From DASVSE01 sp036399715 (GTDB lineage: Bacteria > Bacteroidota > Rhodothermia > Rhodothermales > Rubricoccaceae), in assembly GCA_036399715.1 (NCBI GenBank), contig DASWMO010000215.1:1-16397 (forward strand): DNA of 16,397 nucleotides. Direction: 5' to 3'. The notes under the pieces were generated by a model. The model did no database searches and had not been told where the DNA came from. It saw only the letters and a program-made list of their open reading frames with translations. A program made the position numbers and the translations under genes. Positions 1 through 7,168 of this stretch are shown one piece after another (the stretch's first letter is position 1; each line of letters starts with the position of its first letter).

Positions 1-855
1 CCCGAAGTCGGTCGCGAGCGCTTCCCACGACGTCGGCGCCTGGTACAGCGGGAGCACGTCGCCGACGTGGATCGCCGTGACGGCGAACTCGAGGTACGGC
101 GCGACCTCCTTGAAGAACGGCGAGTACGGTTCGTCGGCGAACGGCGCCACGCGGTCGCGGCGGACCGTGAGGATGGTCGAGTGCGGCAGCGTCGTGCGGT
201 CGAGCTCGAACTCGGGCATCATCTGCGGACCGACCTGCTTCACGGCGAGCGCCCACGACGACGGGTAGACGTAGCGGACCGTCATCCGGTCCACGGGGAC
301 GCTCCGCTGGAGCGCGATGTCGTGGTAGAGCGGCGGCTGGAACGTGCGGTCGGTCGTCTGGCGCAGCCGGTAGCTCTCCTCGACGACCGAGCCAGCGACG
401 ACGTTGGGGTACGCGAACTTGTAGGAAACGGCCCCGCCGTCCTGCTCGCGGATCAGGTCCGCGAGGGCGTAGACGCTCTCGCCGCCGTCGGGGCGGACGA
501 GCCGCAGGTGGGCGCCTTCGAGCACGTCCCGGCGGCCGAGCGTGACGCCGAACGTCGTCGCCGTCGTGTTGTCTGCGTCGAGGACGACATACTGCCGCCG
601 CACATCCTGGACGAAGTCCCACTCGGCCGGGAAGTCGAACTGGTGCTCGATCGTCCGCTCGTCGGTGAGGTAGGCCATCGGGAGGCCGGGGTAGGCCTCC
701 CGGAGCGAGTCCAGGCGGACGGCCGGCAGCGCCGGCATCTCAGCGAGCGGACGCCGTGTGAATGACGACCGCGAGGCGGACATGGAGCCGCCCGACGAGG
801 CGCAGCCCGAGAGCGCGGCGAGGAGCAGGACGGAAGCGGTGGTCCAACGAATCAT
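1..855 (-). CDS. DUF3857-domain lipoprotein (partial, C-terminus beyond the left edge)
   Basis: An exported lipoprotein; 285 residues are visible and no stop is reached. The N-terminus has a short hydrophobic stretch ending in the canonical lipobox LSGC (Cys18), followed by a Ser/Gly linker, so it is probably anchored in the outer membrane. Residues about 60-285 read as the DUF3857 beta-rich domain, with the family-like segment YKFAYPNVVAGSVVEESYRL at 145-164. In this family a transglutaminase-like domain usually follows; here it would lie outside the window. The ATG at 855-853 overlaps the stop of the upstream DUF3857 gene as ATGA, which fixes the start and suggests translational coupling. 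The exact function of DUF3857 proteins is not established; roles in envelope or glycan/peptide handling are inferred from export and domain partners. Family call is firm, function is not. Confidence 0.85.
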   Translation of the reverse strand, partial: MIRWTTASVLLLAALSGCASSGGSMSASRSSFTRRPLAEMPALPAVRLDSLREAYPGLPMAYLTDERTIEHQFDFPAEWDFVQDVRRQYVVLDADNTTATTFGVTLGRRDVLEGAHLRLVRPDGGESVYALADLIREQDGGAVSYKFAYPNVVAGSVVEESYRLRQTTDRTFQPPLYHDIALQRSVPVDRMTVRYVYPSSWALAVKQVGPQMMPEFELDRTTLPHSTILTVRRDRVAPFADEPYSPFFKEVAPYLEFAVTAIHVGDVLPLYQAPTSWEALATDFG

Positions 856-2672
856 GGAGCGGTCGGGCGGAAGGTGAAGACGTCGCGGCGTGCGCCGAGG
901 TAGCGGTCCGCAAAGGCGATGTAGGCCGTGCGGGCGTCGCCCTCGAAGTGGCGCGCGCGCTGGTCGAAGAGGTAGGTCAGCACGGTCCCGTCGGCGCCGG
1001 GGGCGACGACGGCACGGAAGCGCGTCTCGGGCGTGCCCCACGCGACGTCCGCGGGCTCGGCGGACCATGCGCCCGGGACGACCGTGACGGCGAGGCGCAC
1101 GTGCGGGCGGGCGTCCAGCGTCACGGGAAGATTGTCCGTGAGGCGCTCGCGGGCCTCGGGCGGGACGGCCCGGAAGGGTGTCTGGGGGAGATAGCGCCGT
1201 GTCGGCGAGGCGACGACGAACTCGGAGAGGTCCGCGCGGGCGCGAAACGTGACCGCCGTCGGTGTGTCCTCGGTGAGGACGATCTCGCCCAGGCGGATCT
1301 TGTAGAGCATCTCGCCGGCAGCCTCCGAGAGGGCGTTCGCGGCGTCGGGGCCGGCACCTTTGGCCATCGCCTCGCGGAGCATCCCGAGCAGCGATCCGCG
1401 CGCGACCACGGTCGCCTCGCCCGCCTCGGGCGTGTCGAGCGAGACGCGGACGGCGACGTCGAGCGCGGGCAGCGAGTCCTGTGCGGCAAGGGTCACGTCT
1501 TCGGCGCCGCCAGGCCCGAGGCGCAGCGCGCGCCCGCCGACGTCGCCCTCGGGCAGGTCGCCGTAGGGCAGGTACGGGTGCGTCGGGTCGAAGTAGACGC
1601 GGTTCTCGCCCTCGCCGAAGGCGCAGATGGCGTGGTTGTAGAGCCCGAACGAGACCCCGCGCGTGGCGGCCGTCGGGACCGTCCCGGCCAGCACGAGGTC
1701 CACGCGCAACCCGACGAGGCGCGCGAGCGTCGCGACGAGGAGCGCGCGGTCCTTGCAGTCGCCGTAGGAGTGGCCGAGGACGATGTCGGGCGCCCGCGGG
1801 ACGAAGGCGCCCTCGTCGCGGGCGTCGGCGATGTAGCGGATGCCGCTGCGGACGTGGTCGTGGATGGCCGCGACGGTCGCTTCGGGCGTGGCGCGGCGGA
1901 GCGACTCGGCGACTGCGCGGAGGGCCGGCGTCGCGGTCGTGTCGACGCCGGCGAGGAGGCGGCCGTACCACGCGGCGAACTCGTCGGGGCGCGTCGGCGT
2001 GAGGGCCGTCTCGCCGCGGCGGAGGTCGATTTGGACGGCGGCGTGGACGTCAGCGAGGGCGAAGAGGGCGAGCGGCTCGGCGCGGGCGAGGTTCGTGAAC
2101 ACGGCCCGCGCCTCGGTCGGCGTCTCGGACGTCAGCGCGGACGCGCTGCCGCGCGGCGCGACGACGTCGAACGTCGCGCGGACGTCCGCCGGGTGGCGCA
2201 CGACGACCTCGTAGCGCTCGACGCGGTCGAGGCTTGGCACGTAGAGGATCGGCAGGTACGCCGCGTCGGGGTACGTCCGGCGGTAACGGTACGTCAGGCG
2301 CTGGCCGGGCCGCGGCGCCTCGTCGAGGCGGAACGACTGAACGGACCCGCCCGAGAGGAACACGTCGCGCGGGGTCGTGCGCTCGGTCTGGAACTGCCGC
2401 CCGCGGACGCCCCGGCCGTCGATCTCGGCGCGGAAATCCGTCACGCGGTTGAAGTACTGCTCGCCGACGCCGAACTCGGTCTGCTCCGCCGAGCGCGGCG
2501 AGACGTAGGTCATCGACACCTCGACGTCCTCGACCACGGGCGACGCCCCGGCGTCTACGGTGAACGTGTGCGTCTCGGAGTAGAGAACGTCCTGCGCCGC
2601 AGCGGGGCGGAGGGCGACCAGGGCGGCCGCAGCCCAAAGCAGGGCGAGGGCGGCGCGTGAGAGGTGTGTCAT
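852..2672 (-). CDS. Exported DUF3857 and transglutaminase-like protein
   Basis: A 606-residue secreted protein. A Sec signal peptide (residues 1-26, cleavage at AAA|Q) precedes a DUF3857-type beta domain (about 30-215) and a transglutaminase-like cysteine-protease-fold domain (about 225-400). The catalytic triad is visible: Cys306 in HSYGDCKDRA, His347 in LYNHAIC and Asp362 in VYFDPTHPY. The GDCKD form is typical of the bacterial transglutaminase-like superfamily, so the active site appears intact. A C-terminal beta-rich region (about 400-606) completes the usual DUF3857-TG-DUF layout. The substrate is unknown; such proteins are thought to act on peptides or cell-surface material in the periplasm. 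The ATG at 2672 begins right at the signal peptide. The stop overlaps the next gene, a second DUF3857 protein, by four bases, so the two probably work together. It lies 85 bp downstream of the cysteine desulfurase. Confidence 0.9.
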   Translation of the reverse strand: MTHLSRAALALLWAAAALVALRPAAAQDVLYSETHTFTVDAGASPVVEDVEVSMTYVSPRSAEQTEFGVGEQYFNRVTDFRAEIDGRGVRGRQFQTERTTPRDVFLSGGSVQSFRLDEAPRPGQRLTYRYRRTYPDAAYLPILYVPSLDRVERYEVVVRHPADVRATFDVVAPRGSASALTSETPTEARAVFTNLARAEPLALFALADVHAAVQIDLRRGETALTPTRPDEFAAWYGRLLAGVDTTATPALRAVAESLRRATPEATVAAIHDHVRSGIRYIADARDEGAFVPRAPDIVLGHSYGDCKDRALLVATLARLVGLRVDLVLAGTVPTAATRGVSFGLYNHAICAFGEGENRVYFDPTHPYLPYGDLPEGDVGGRALRLGPGGAEDVTLAAQDSLPALDVAVRVSLDTPEAGEATVVARGSLLGMLREAMAKGAGPDAANALSEAAGEMLYKIRLGEIVLTEDTPTAVTFRARADLSEFVVASPTRRYLPQTPFRAVPPEARERLTDNLPVTLDARPHVRLAVTVVPGAWSAEPADVAWGTPETRFRAVVAPGADGTVLTYLFDQRARHFEGDARTAYIAFADRYLGARRDVFTFRPTAP

Positions 2673-2757
2673 GAGACGAAACTACTCGGCCGCACATGTC
2701 GATGCGAGTCTATCGCCGCGCTTTCGGGGGTTTAGCCCGGCATCCGGCTCCTTCGGG

Positions 2758-3945
2758 TCAGGCGAGCGTCGCCAGTCGCGTGGCGACGCGCTCGAACGCC
2801 TCTGCAGCGGCGTCGACGTCGTCCTCGGTCGTCGGGCGTCCGAGGGAGAAGCGGACCGTCGCCGCGGCCGTCTCGCGGTCGACGCCCATGGCGAGCAGGA
2901 CATGGGATGGCTCCAGCGCGCCCGACGTGCACGCGCTGCCAGCCGAGACGTGGACGCCGTCGAGGTCGAGGCCGACGAGCAGCATCTGGCCATCCAACGG
3001 GACGCCGTCGATGGGCCGCAGCGAGACGCTCAGGATGTGTGGGGCCGTCTCGGCGGTGTGCTCGACAAAGCCGGCGAGCGGCGTGTTGAAGCAGAGGCCG
3101 TCGCCGAATGCGTCGCGCAGGCGGCTCGCGAGGCGGCGCTGGAGCTCTCGAAGCCGGGCGGCGTGCGTCTTGCGCTCGGTCTCGGCGAGCGCGAGCGCCG
3201 TCGCGAAACCGACGATGGCGGCGACGTTCTCGGTCCCGCCGCGGCGCCCGCGCTCCTGCGCCCCGCCGAGAACGAATGGCGCGAACGGCGTGCCGGTCCG
3301 GACGAACAGCGCCCCGGCGCCGACCGGGCCGCCGACCTTGTGTGCGGTCAACGAGAGCAGGTCCACACCGAGCGTGTCGACGTTCAGCGACCGCATGCCC
3401 GCCGCCTGCACGGCGTCCGTGTGGCAGAGCGCGCCGGCGGCGTGCGCCGCCTCGGCGATGGCGCGCACGTCTGCAACCGTCCCGACCTCGTTGTTAACGT
3501 GCATGACCGAGACGAGGCCTGTCTCGGGCTTTACGGCTGCGGCGACTGCCGCGGCGGCGGGCGCCCCGGTCGGGCCGGGGGGCAGGACGTCGACCGGGTG
3601 GCCGTCGGCCGTGAGGGCGTGGGCCGGCGCGAGGACAGCGTGGTGCTCGGCTGCGCTCGTAACGAGGCCCGGCCGGCCGGTTTCGCGGAGCGCAGATCCG
3701 GTGAGCGTCCCGCGGAGCGCCGCGTTGTCCGCCTCTGTCCCGCCGGACGTGAACACGACCTCGCTAGGCTCGCACCCGAGCACGACCGCGACGCGCTCGC
3801 GCGCGGCGTCCACGGCGACACGGGCGCGGCGCCCCGGCCCGTGCAGCGAGGACGCGTTGGCGGCGGGCGCGCGGAGCCACGGCTCCATCGCGGCGAAGGC
3901 CTCGTCGCGGAGCGGCGTCGTCGCGGCGTGGTCGAGGTAGGGCAT
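2758..3945 (-). CDS. Cysteine desulfurase, NifS/IscS family (class V aminotransferase fold)
   Basis: A 395-residue PLP enzyme that removes sulfur from L-cysteine to give alanine and an enzyme persulfide for Fe-S cluster or thio-cofactor synthesis. All landmarks are present: the N-terminal YLDHAATTP strand, TSGGTEADN (66-74), AEHHAV with the PLP-stacking His102, Asp177 and Gln180 in HTDAVQ, the Schiff-base Lys203 in SLTAHKVGGP, GGAQERGRRGGTEN, and the persulfide Cys339 in SAGSACTSG. The short Cys loop fits the group I (IscS/NifS) type rather than SufS. The ATG at 3945 places the conserved YLDHAATTP motif at the N-terminus, as in the family. The frame stays open 312 bp upstream to the previous stop, but that part is a repeat array and is reported separately. 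No iscU, sufE or other Fe-S assembly gene lies in the window, so it appears stand-alone. Confidence 0.95.
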   Translation of the reverse strand: MPYLDHAATTPLRDEAFAAMEPWLRAPAANASSLHGPGRRARVAVDAARERVAVVLGCEPSEVVFTSGGTEADNAALRGTLTGSALRETGRPGLVTSAAEHHAVLAPAHALTADGHPVDVLPPGPTGAPAAAAVAAAVKPETGLVSVMHVNNEVGTVADVRAIAEAAHAAGALCHTDAVQAAGMRSLNVDTLGVDLLSLTAHKVGGPVGAGALFVRTGTPFAPFVLGGAQERGRRGGTENVAAIVGFATALALAETERKTHAARLRELQRRLASRLRDAFGDGLCFNTPLAGFVEHTAETAPHILSVSLRPIDGVPLDGQMLLVGLDLDGVHVSAGSACTSGALEPSHVLLAMGVDRETAAATVRFSLGRPTTEDDVDAAAEAFERVATRLATLA

Positions 3946-4032
3946 CGGGAGCGGGAGTCGGGAGGTGGGGGAACGGACGCCCGCCGTCGAGGGTCCGCCG
4001 AGAGGCCCGTCGAAAACGGAGCCGACGCCCTG

Positions 4033-4242
4033 TCTGCAGCGTCGGGACGCGGCCGTGCGACGCTTTGGAGTCAGGTCGCACGGGCGGATTGCCTCCGTGC
4101 AGGACCGGGAAGCCCCCGTACATAGCCGTGTTGTCATGTTGCACGGCCAGAGAACCACCTCACACGGCCGGGGAGTCATCTCACACGACCGGGGAGCCAT
4201 CTCGCACGATCGGGGATCCGCCTCGCACGATCTGGATGTCGC
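4033..4242 (-). repeat. 21-bp degenerate tandem array, 10 units
   Basis: Ten consecutive 21-bp units fill most of the 312-bp gap between the DUF5916 stop (4258) and the cysteine desulfurase start (3945). The minus-strand consensus is about ATGGCTCCCCGGTCGTGCGA plus one more G. The units nearest the DUF5916 gene (4159-4242) are the most alike; those towards the desulfurase are more eroded. Since 21 is divisible by three, the array translates as heptads, and in the frame of both flanking genes they read as xxxRxCx (MAPRSCE, MTPRPCE, GASRSCT and so on), with Cys in 9 of 10 units and no stop. The rest of the gap, 3946-4032, shows nothing I recognise. It could be a set of binding sites spaced two helical turns apart, a neutral minisatellite, or a translated leader or N-terminal extension. 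Confidence 0.85.
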
Positions 4243-4257
4243 GTGCCAGGCCTTCCT

Positions 4258-7083
4258 TTACAGCCCGAACCAGTACGTCGCCTTGAGGAGGAAGACGTTC
4301 TGGAGGCTCGCCGAGAACACGTCCGGCAGGTCCGCGACGACGTCGTAGCCCGCGAACGGGACGACCTCGTCGCGGACCTGCTGCCAGACGAAGAACAGGG
4401 CCGAGCCGGGGCGCCACTGCCACCGCAGAACAGCGTTTCCACGCAGCGAGAGCTGCGTAAAGTCGTCGTTGGAGACCGTGAACGCGTCGCCGCCGTCGCC
4501 GGGGTCAATGGCGTAGGCGTCCGGCACCGCGTCTCCGGCGGGCGTCTCGTTCCCGTCGGCGTCGTAGACGACCGGCGCGACCGAGCCGCGCGTCTCGCCG
4601 TAGCGCACGAAGTCGTAGGTCCGCCCGGCGGCCAACTCGCGGAAGTTCTCGAAGCGGACGGCGAAGACGGACGGCACGGCGACGAGTTGGAGCGTCAGCG
4701 TGGGCGAGAACGCCCAGTCGGCGCGGAGCGTGAGGTCGAGCGACTCGATGCGCGTGTCTGCGAACAGGATCCGCTGGCCGTCGATGCCCAGGCCCGGCGC
4801 GGCGACACGCCCGAGAAACTGGTCCGTGTTGCGCGCGCCGAGGTACAGCGGCTCGAACGACATCTCGACGGCGTCCGTCGGGCGAACGGCGAGGTACGGC
4901 GAGAACGTCCGCGTCCACTCGCGCCCGACGCCCTGGTAGCCGTGGGCGAACTCGCTGCGGCCCTGGACGGTCAGCCCGCCCGAGACGCGCCGGGCCGAGT
5001 TCGTGTAGAGCGAGCCCGAGAGCGAGGCGTCGCTGGGCCGCACGGCGAGTGGGCCGCCGCGCGTGAGGCGGTCGTTGAGCTGTTCGGGCCGCGCGGACGC
5101 CGTCACGGACGCGTTCCAGAGGTTCGAGAAGACTAGCCGCAGCACCGATGTGACGCGGTCGTAGACGCGCTCGCCGCCGTAGGTGTAGCCGCGGTTGGCA
5201 TAGGCCGAGAGGCGGGCCGCGCGCAGCCACGACGGCCCCGGCGCGGGCTCGTTGTAGTGCGCGTAAAGGTCGGCCGTCAGAAAGTCCGCCCGCAGCTGGA
5301 AGCCCAGGTCGTTCGTCTCGAAGCCCGGGCTCGTGGCGCCGAGCGTGAGCGCGCCGCGCCAGTGGCGGCCGCCGCCGGTCTTGGCGAGTGAGGCCTCGGC
5401 GCGGTAGCCCGCGAGGCGCTGCCGGAGCGGGTCGAGCTCGACGTAGTCGGCGTCGGGCCGCTGGAAGTAGCGCTGCGGCGCCCGCTGGAGGGCCGTGATG
5501 ACGCTCGGGGAGCCGTTGACGACGCTCGCGGCGACGAGGCCCGTCGCCGTCCACGCGCGCGTCGCGGAGGCGACCTCGACGTCGAGCCCGCCGACGGTCG
5601 CGGTCGACGTCAGGACGGCCCGGAACGCCTCCGACTGCGTGTCGCGGATCACGCTGGAGGCGAAGGCGCCGGCGAGCGTCCGGCCGTCGCGCCAGCCGCG
5701 GCGCGCGCGCGCGACGGCGTAGTTGGCGAACGGCGCGACGGGGAGCGACCCGCGCGTGCCGTCGGCCGTCAGGAAGCGCGCCATTTCGGGCGTCGTCGAG
5801 GCGTCGAGCAGGCCGACGGTCCAGCCGCCGATCTGGCCCGAGACCTTCGCCGCGCCCGCGATCGTCGTCTGGTCGGGCGCGTCGAGAAAGGTCGTCGTCT
5901 GCGCCGTGTCGCCGTAGAGCGCGGCGAAGCTCGCCGGCGTGCCGCCGATGCGGCGGCTGTAGAAGAACGTCGGGCGGTCGGCTGTGGTGACGTAGGCCGG
6001 GGTGGAGCCGAAGGCGAACACGTCCTGCGCCTCGACAAAGAACGGCCGCCGCTCCTCGTAGCGGTTCTCGAACTGCGACAGGTTGAGCAGCGCCGGGTCG
6101 GCCTCGACCTGCCCGAAGTCCGGGTTGACGGTCGCCGTGAGGACGAGCCCGGCCGTGAGGCCGATCTTGGCGTCGAGGCCGACGCCGGGCGTGAGCGCGT
6201 TGCTCTGGTAGAACGGGTCGGCGGCGTCGCCGTCGGCGCGCGTGAGGCGCGTCGAGGCGTAGGGCACGACCTCGATGCGGCGCGGGGCGCCGAGGCCGTC
6301 GAGGCCGTCGAGGACGCCGAAGCGGGACACGTAGCCGTCGGCCGAGGGCAGGATCGGGGCCCAGTAGGAGCGCTCGCCCGTCGCGGCGACGTTGCGCTGG
6401 AACTGGACCTGCCACGGCCGCCCGGCGGCCGGGTCGTAGCGGAGCTGCGAGAGCGGCACGCGCACCTCGACGGTGTAGCCCGCGCCGTCGGGGCCCGAGA
6501 ACGGCGCGACGGCGCTGTCCCACACGGCATCCCACGAGTAGTCGCCCGCGTCGCGGTCGTCCGACAGGACGGCGTCGAACTGCACGCCGGCGGCCGAGAC
6601 GCCGAACGAGAAGGCCGTCCGGCTGTCGCCCGCGCTGCCGATCTCGATAAAGACGTCGTCGGCGTCGATGACGTCCGCCGGGCCGACGTCGCGGCGGCGG
6701 AGGCGGCGCACGACGGTCGCGGGGTCGCGGACGAAGCACCGCACGGCGACGTAGATCGCGTCGGTGTCGGCGAGGACGCGCGCCTCGGTTCGCTCGGTCG
6801 CAGGCGCGCCGGGGGTGGGCTCTGTCTGGACGAACGATCCGGCGACGCTGGCCTCGGCCCACGCGGCCTCGTCGAGGCGGCCGTCGACGCGGATGCGGAC
6901 GCCAGCGCCGAGGCGCGTCGCGCGGACGTGCGGCACTCCGAGCGTGTCGGCGAGTGTTCCGACACCGCTCGTCGCTGGGGCTGTCGCCGTCTGGGCTGCC
7001 GCCGAGCATGCGAGGGCGACCCCAACGGCGCTCAGGGTACAGGCCGCCTGAAGGAGTCTCGGGACGAGAGACGCAACGGTCAT
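4258..7083 (-). CDS. DUF5916 outer-membrane protein with N-terminal CBM9-like domain
   Basis: A 941-residue protein. It has a signal peptide (1-30, cleavage at AAA|Q), then a carbohydrate-binding family 9-like domain (about 58-235) beginning with the usual IRVDGRLDEAAWAEA, then the long DUF5916 region, which is rich in alternating beta strands typical of an outer-membrane barrel and ends in TYWFGL with an aromatic near the C-terminus. The motifs VNPDFGQVEADPALLNLSQF and RRPFFVEA (about 310-350) are hallmarks of the family. These proteins are common in Bacteroidota and Gemmatimonadota-like bacteria; the ligand is unknown, and carbohydrate binding is inferred only from the fold. The ATG at 7083 is chosen because it starts the signal peptide; the open frame extends further up to 7281 but there it overlaps the end of the acyl-CoA dehydrogenase gene. 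A strong hairpin sits seven bases before this start. Confidence 0.9.
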   Translation of the reverse strand: MTVASLVPRLLQAACTLSAVGVALACSAAAQTATAPATSGVGTLADTLGVPHVRATRLGAGVRIRVDGRLDEAAWAEASVAGSFVQTEPTPGAPATERTEARVLADTDAIYVAVRCFVRDPATVVRRLRRRDVGPADVIDADDVFIEIGSAGDSRTAFSFGVSAAGVQFDAVLSDDRDAGDYSWDAVWDSAVAPFSGPDGAGYTVEVRVPLSQLRYDPAAGRPWQVQFQRNVAATGERSYWAPILPSADGYVSRFGVLDGLDGLGAPRRIEVVPYASTRLTRADGDAADPFYQSNALTPGVGLDAKIGLTAGLVLTATVNPDFGQVEADPALLNLSQFENRYEERRPFFVEAQDVFAFGSTPAYVTTADRPTFFYSRRIGGTPASFAALYGDTAQTTTFLDAPDQTTIAGAAKVSGQIGGWTVGLLDASTTPEMARFLTADGTRGSLPVAPFANYAVARARRGWRDGRTLAGAFASSVIRDTQSEAFRAVLTSTATVGGLDVEVASATRAWTATGLVAASVVNGSPSVITALQRAPQRYFQRPDADYVELDPLRQRLAGYRAEASLAKTGGGRHWRGALTLGATSPGFETNDLGFQLRADFLTADLYAHYNEPAPGPSWLRAARLSAYANRGYTYGGERVYDRVTSVLRLVFSNLWNASVTASARPEQLNDRLTRGGPLAVRPSDASLSGSLYTNSARRVSGGLTVQGRSEFAHGYQGVGREWTRTFSPYLAVRPTDAVEMSFEPLYLGARNTDQFLGRVAAPGLGIDGQRILFADTRIESLDLTLRADWAFSPTLTLQLVAVPSVFAVRFENFRELAAGRTYDFVRYGETRGSVAPVVYDADGNETPAGDAVPDAYAIDPGDGGDAFTVSNDDFTQLSLRGNAVLRWQWRPGSALFFVWQQVRDEVVPFAGYDVVADLPDVFSASLQNVFLLKATYWFGL

Positions 7084-7089
7084 CAGCAG

Positions 7090-7129
7090 AGCGGGGCGCG
7101 TGGTCCGGAAGGATACCACACGCCCCGCT
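7090..7129. promoter_or_regulatory. Strong hairpin just upstream of the DUF5916 start
   Basis: Two 15-base arms (7090-7104 and 7115-7129) are complementary at 14 of 15 positions and enclose a 10-base loop. The structure lies in the 85-bp gap between the fadE stop and the DUF5916 ATG, ending only six bases before the ATG. There is no T-run on either side, so it is not a classical intrinsic terminator. It could end fadE transcripts, protect an RNA 3' end, or limit translation initiation of the DUF5916 gene. Confidence 0.6.
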
Positions 7130-7168
7130 AAGTCTTGAATCACACGTGCAACGACGCCCGACGTCCGA

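Noticed and set aside
67..4125. Long plus-strand open frames at 67-765, 762-2660 and 2671-4125
   Set aside because: They are antisense to well-supported genes with catalytic motifs and have the Arg/Ala/Gly-rich composition expected of reversed GC-rich coding sequence.
3946..4200. Extending the cysteine desulfurase to the ATG at 4200 as its main start
   Set aside because: The family begins at the YLDHAATTP strand right after the ATG at 3945, and the extra 85 residues are repeat-derived. Kept only as a finding.
4033..4242. CRISPR array
   Set aside because: Units abut without spacers and are degenerate; no cas genes are present. The same holds for the array at 14304-14423.
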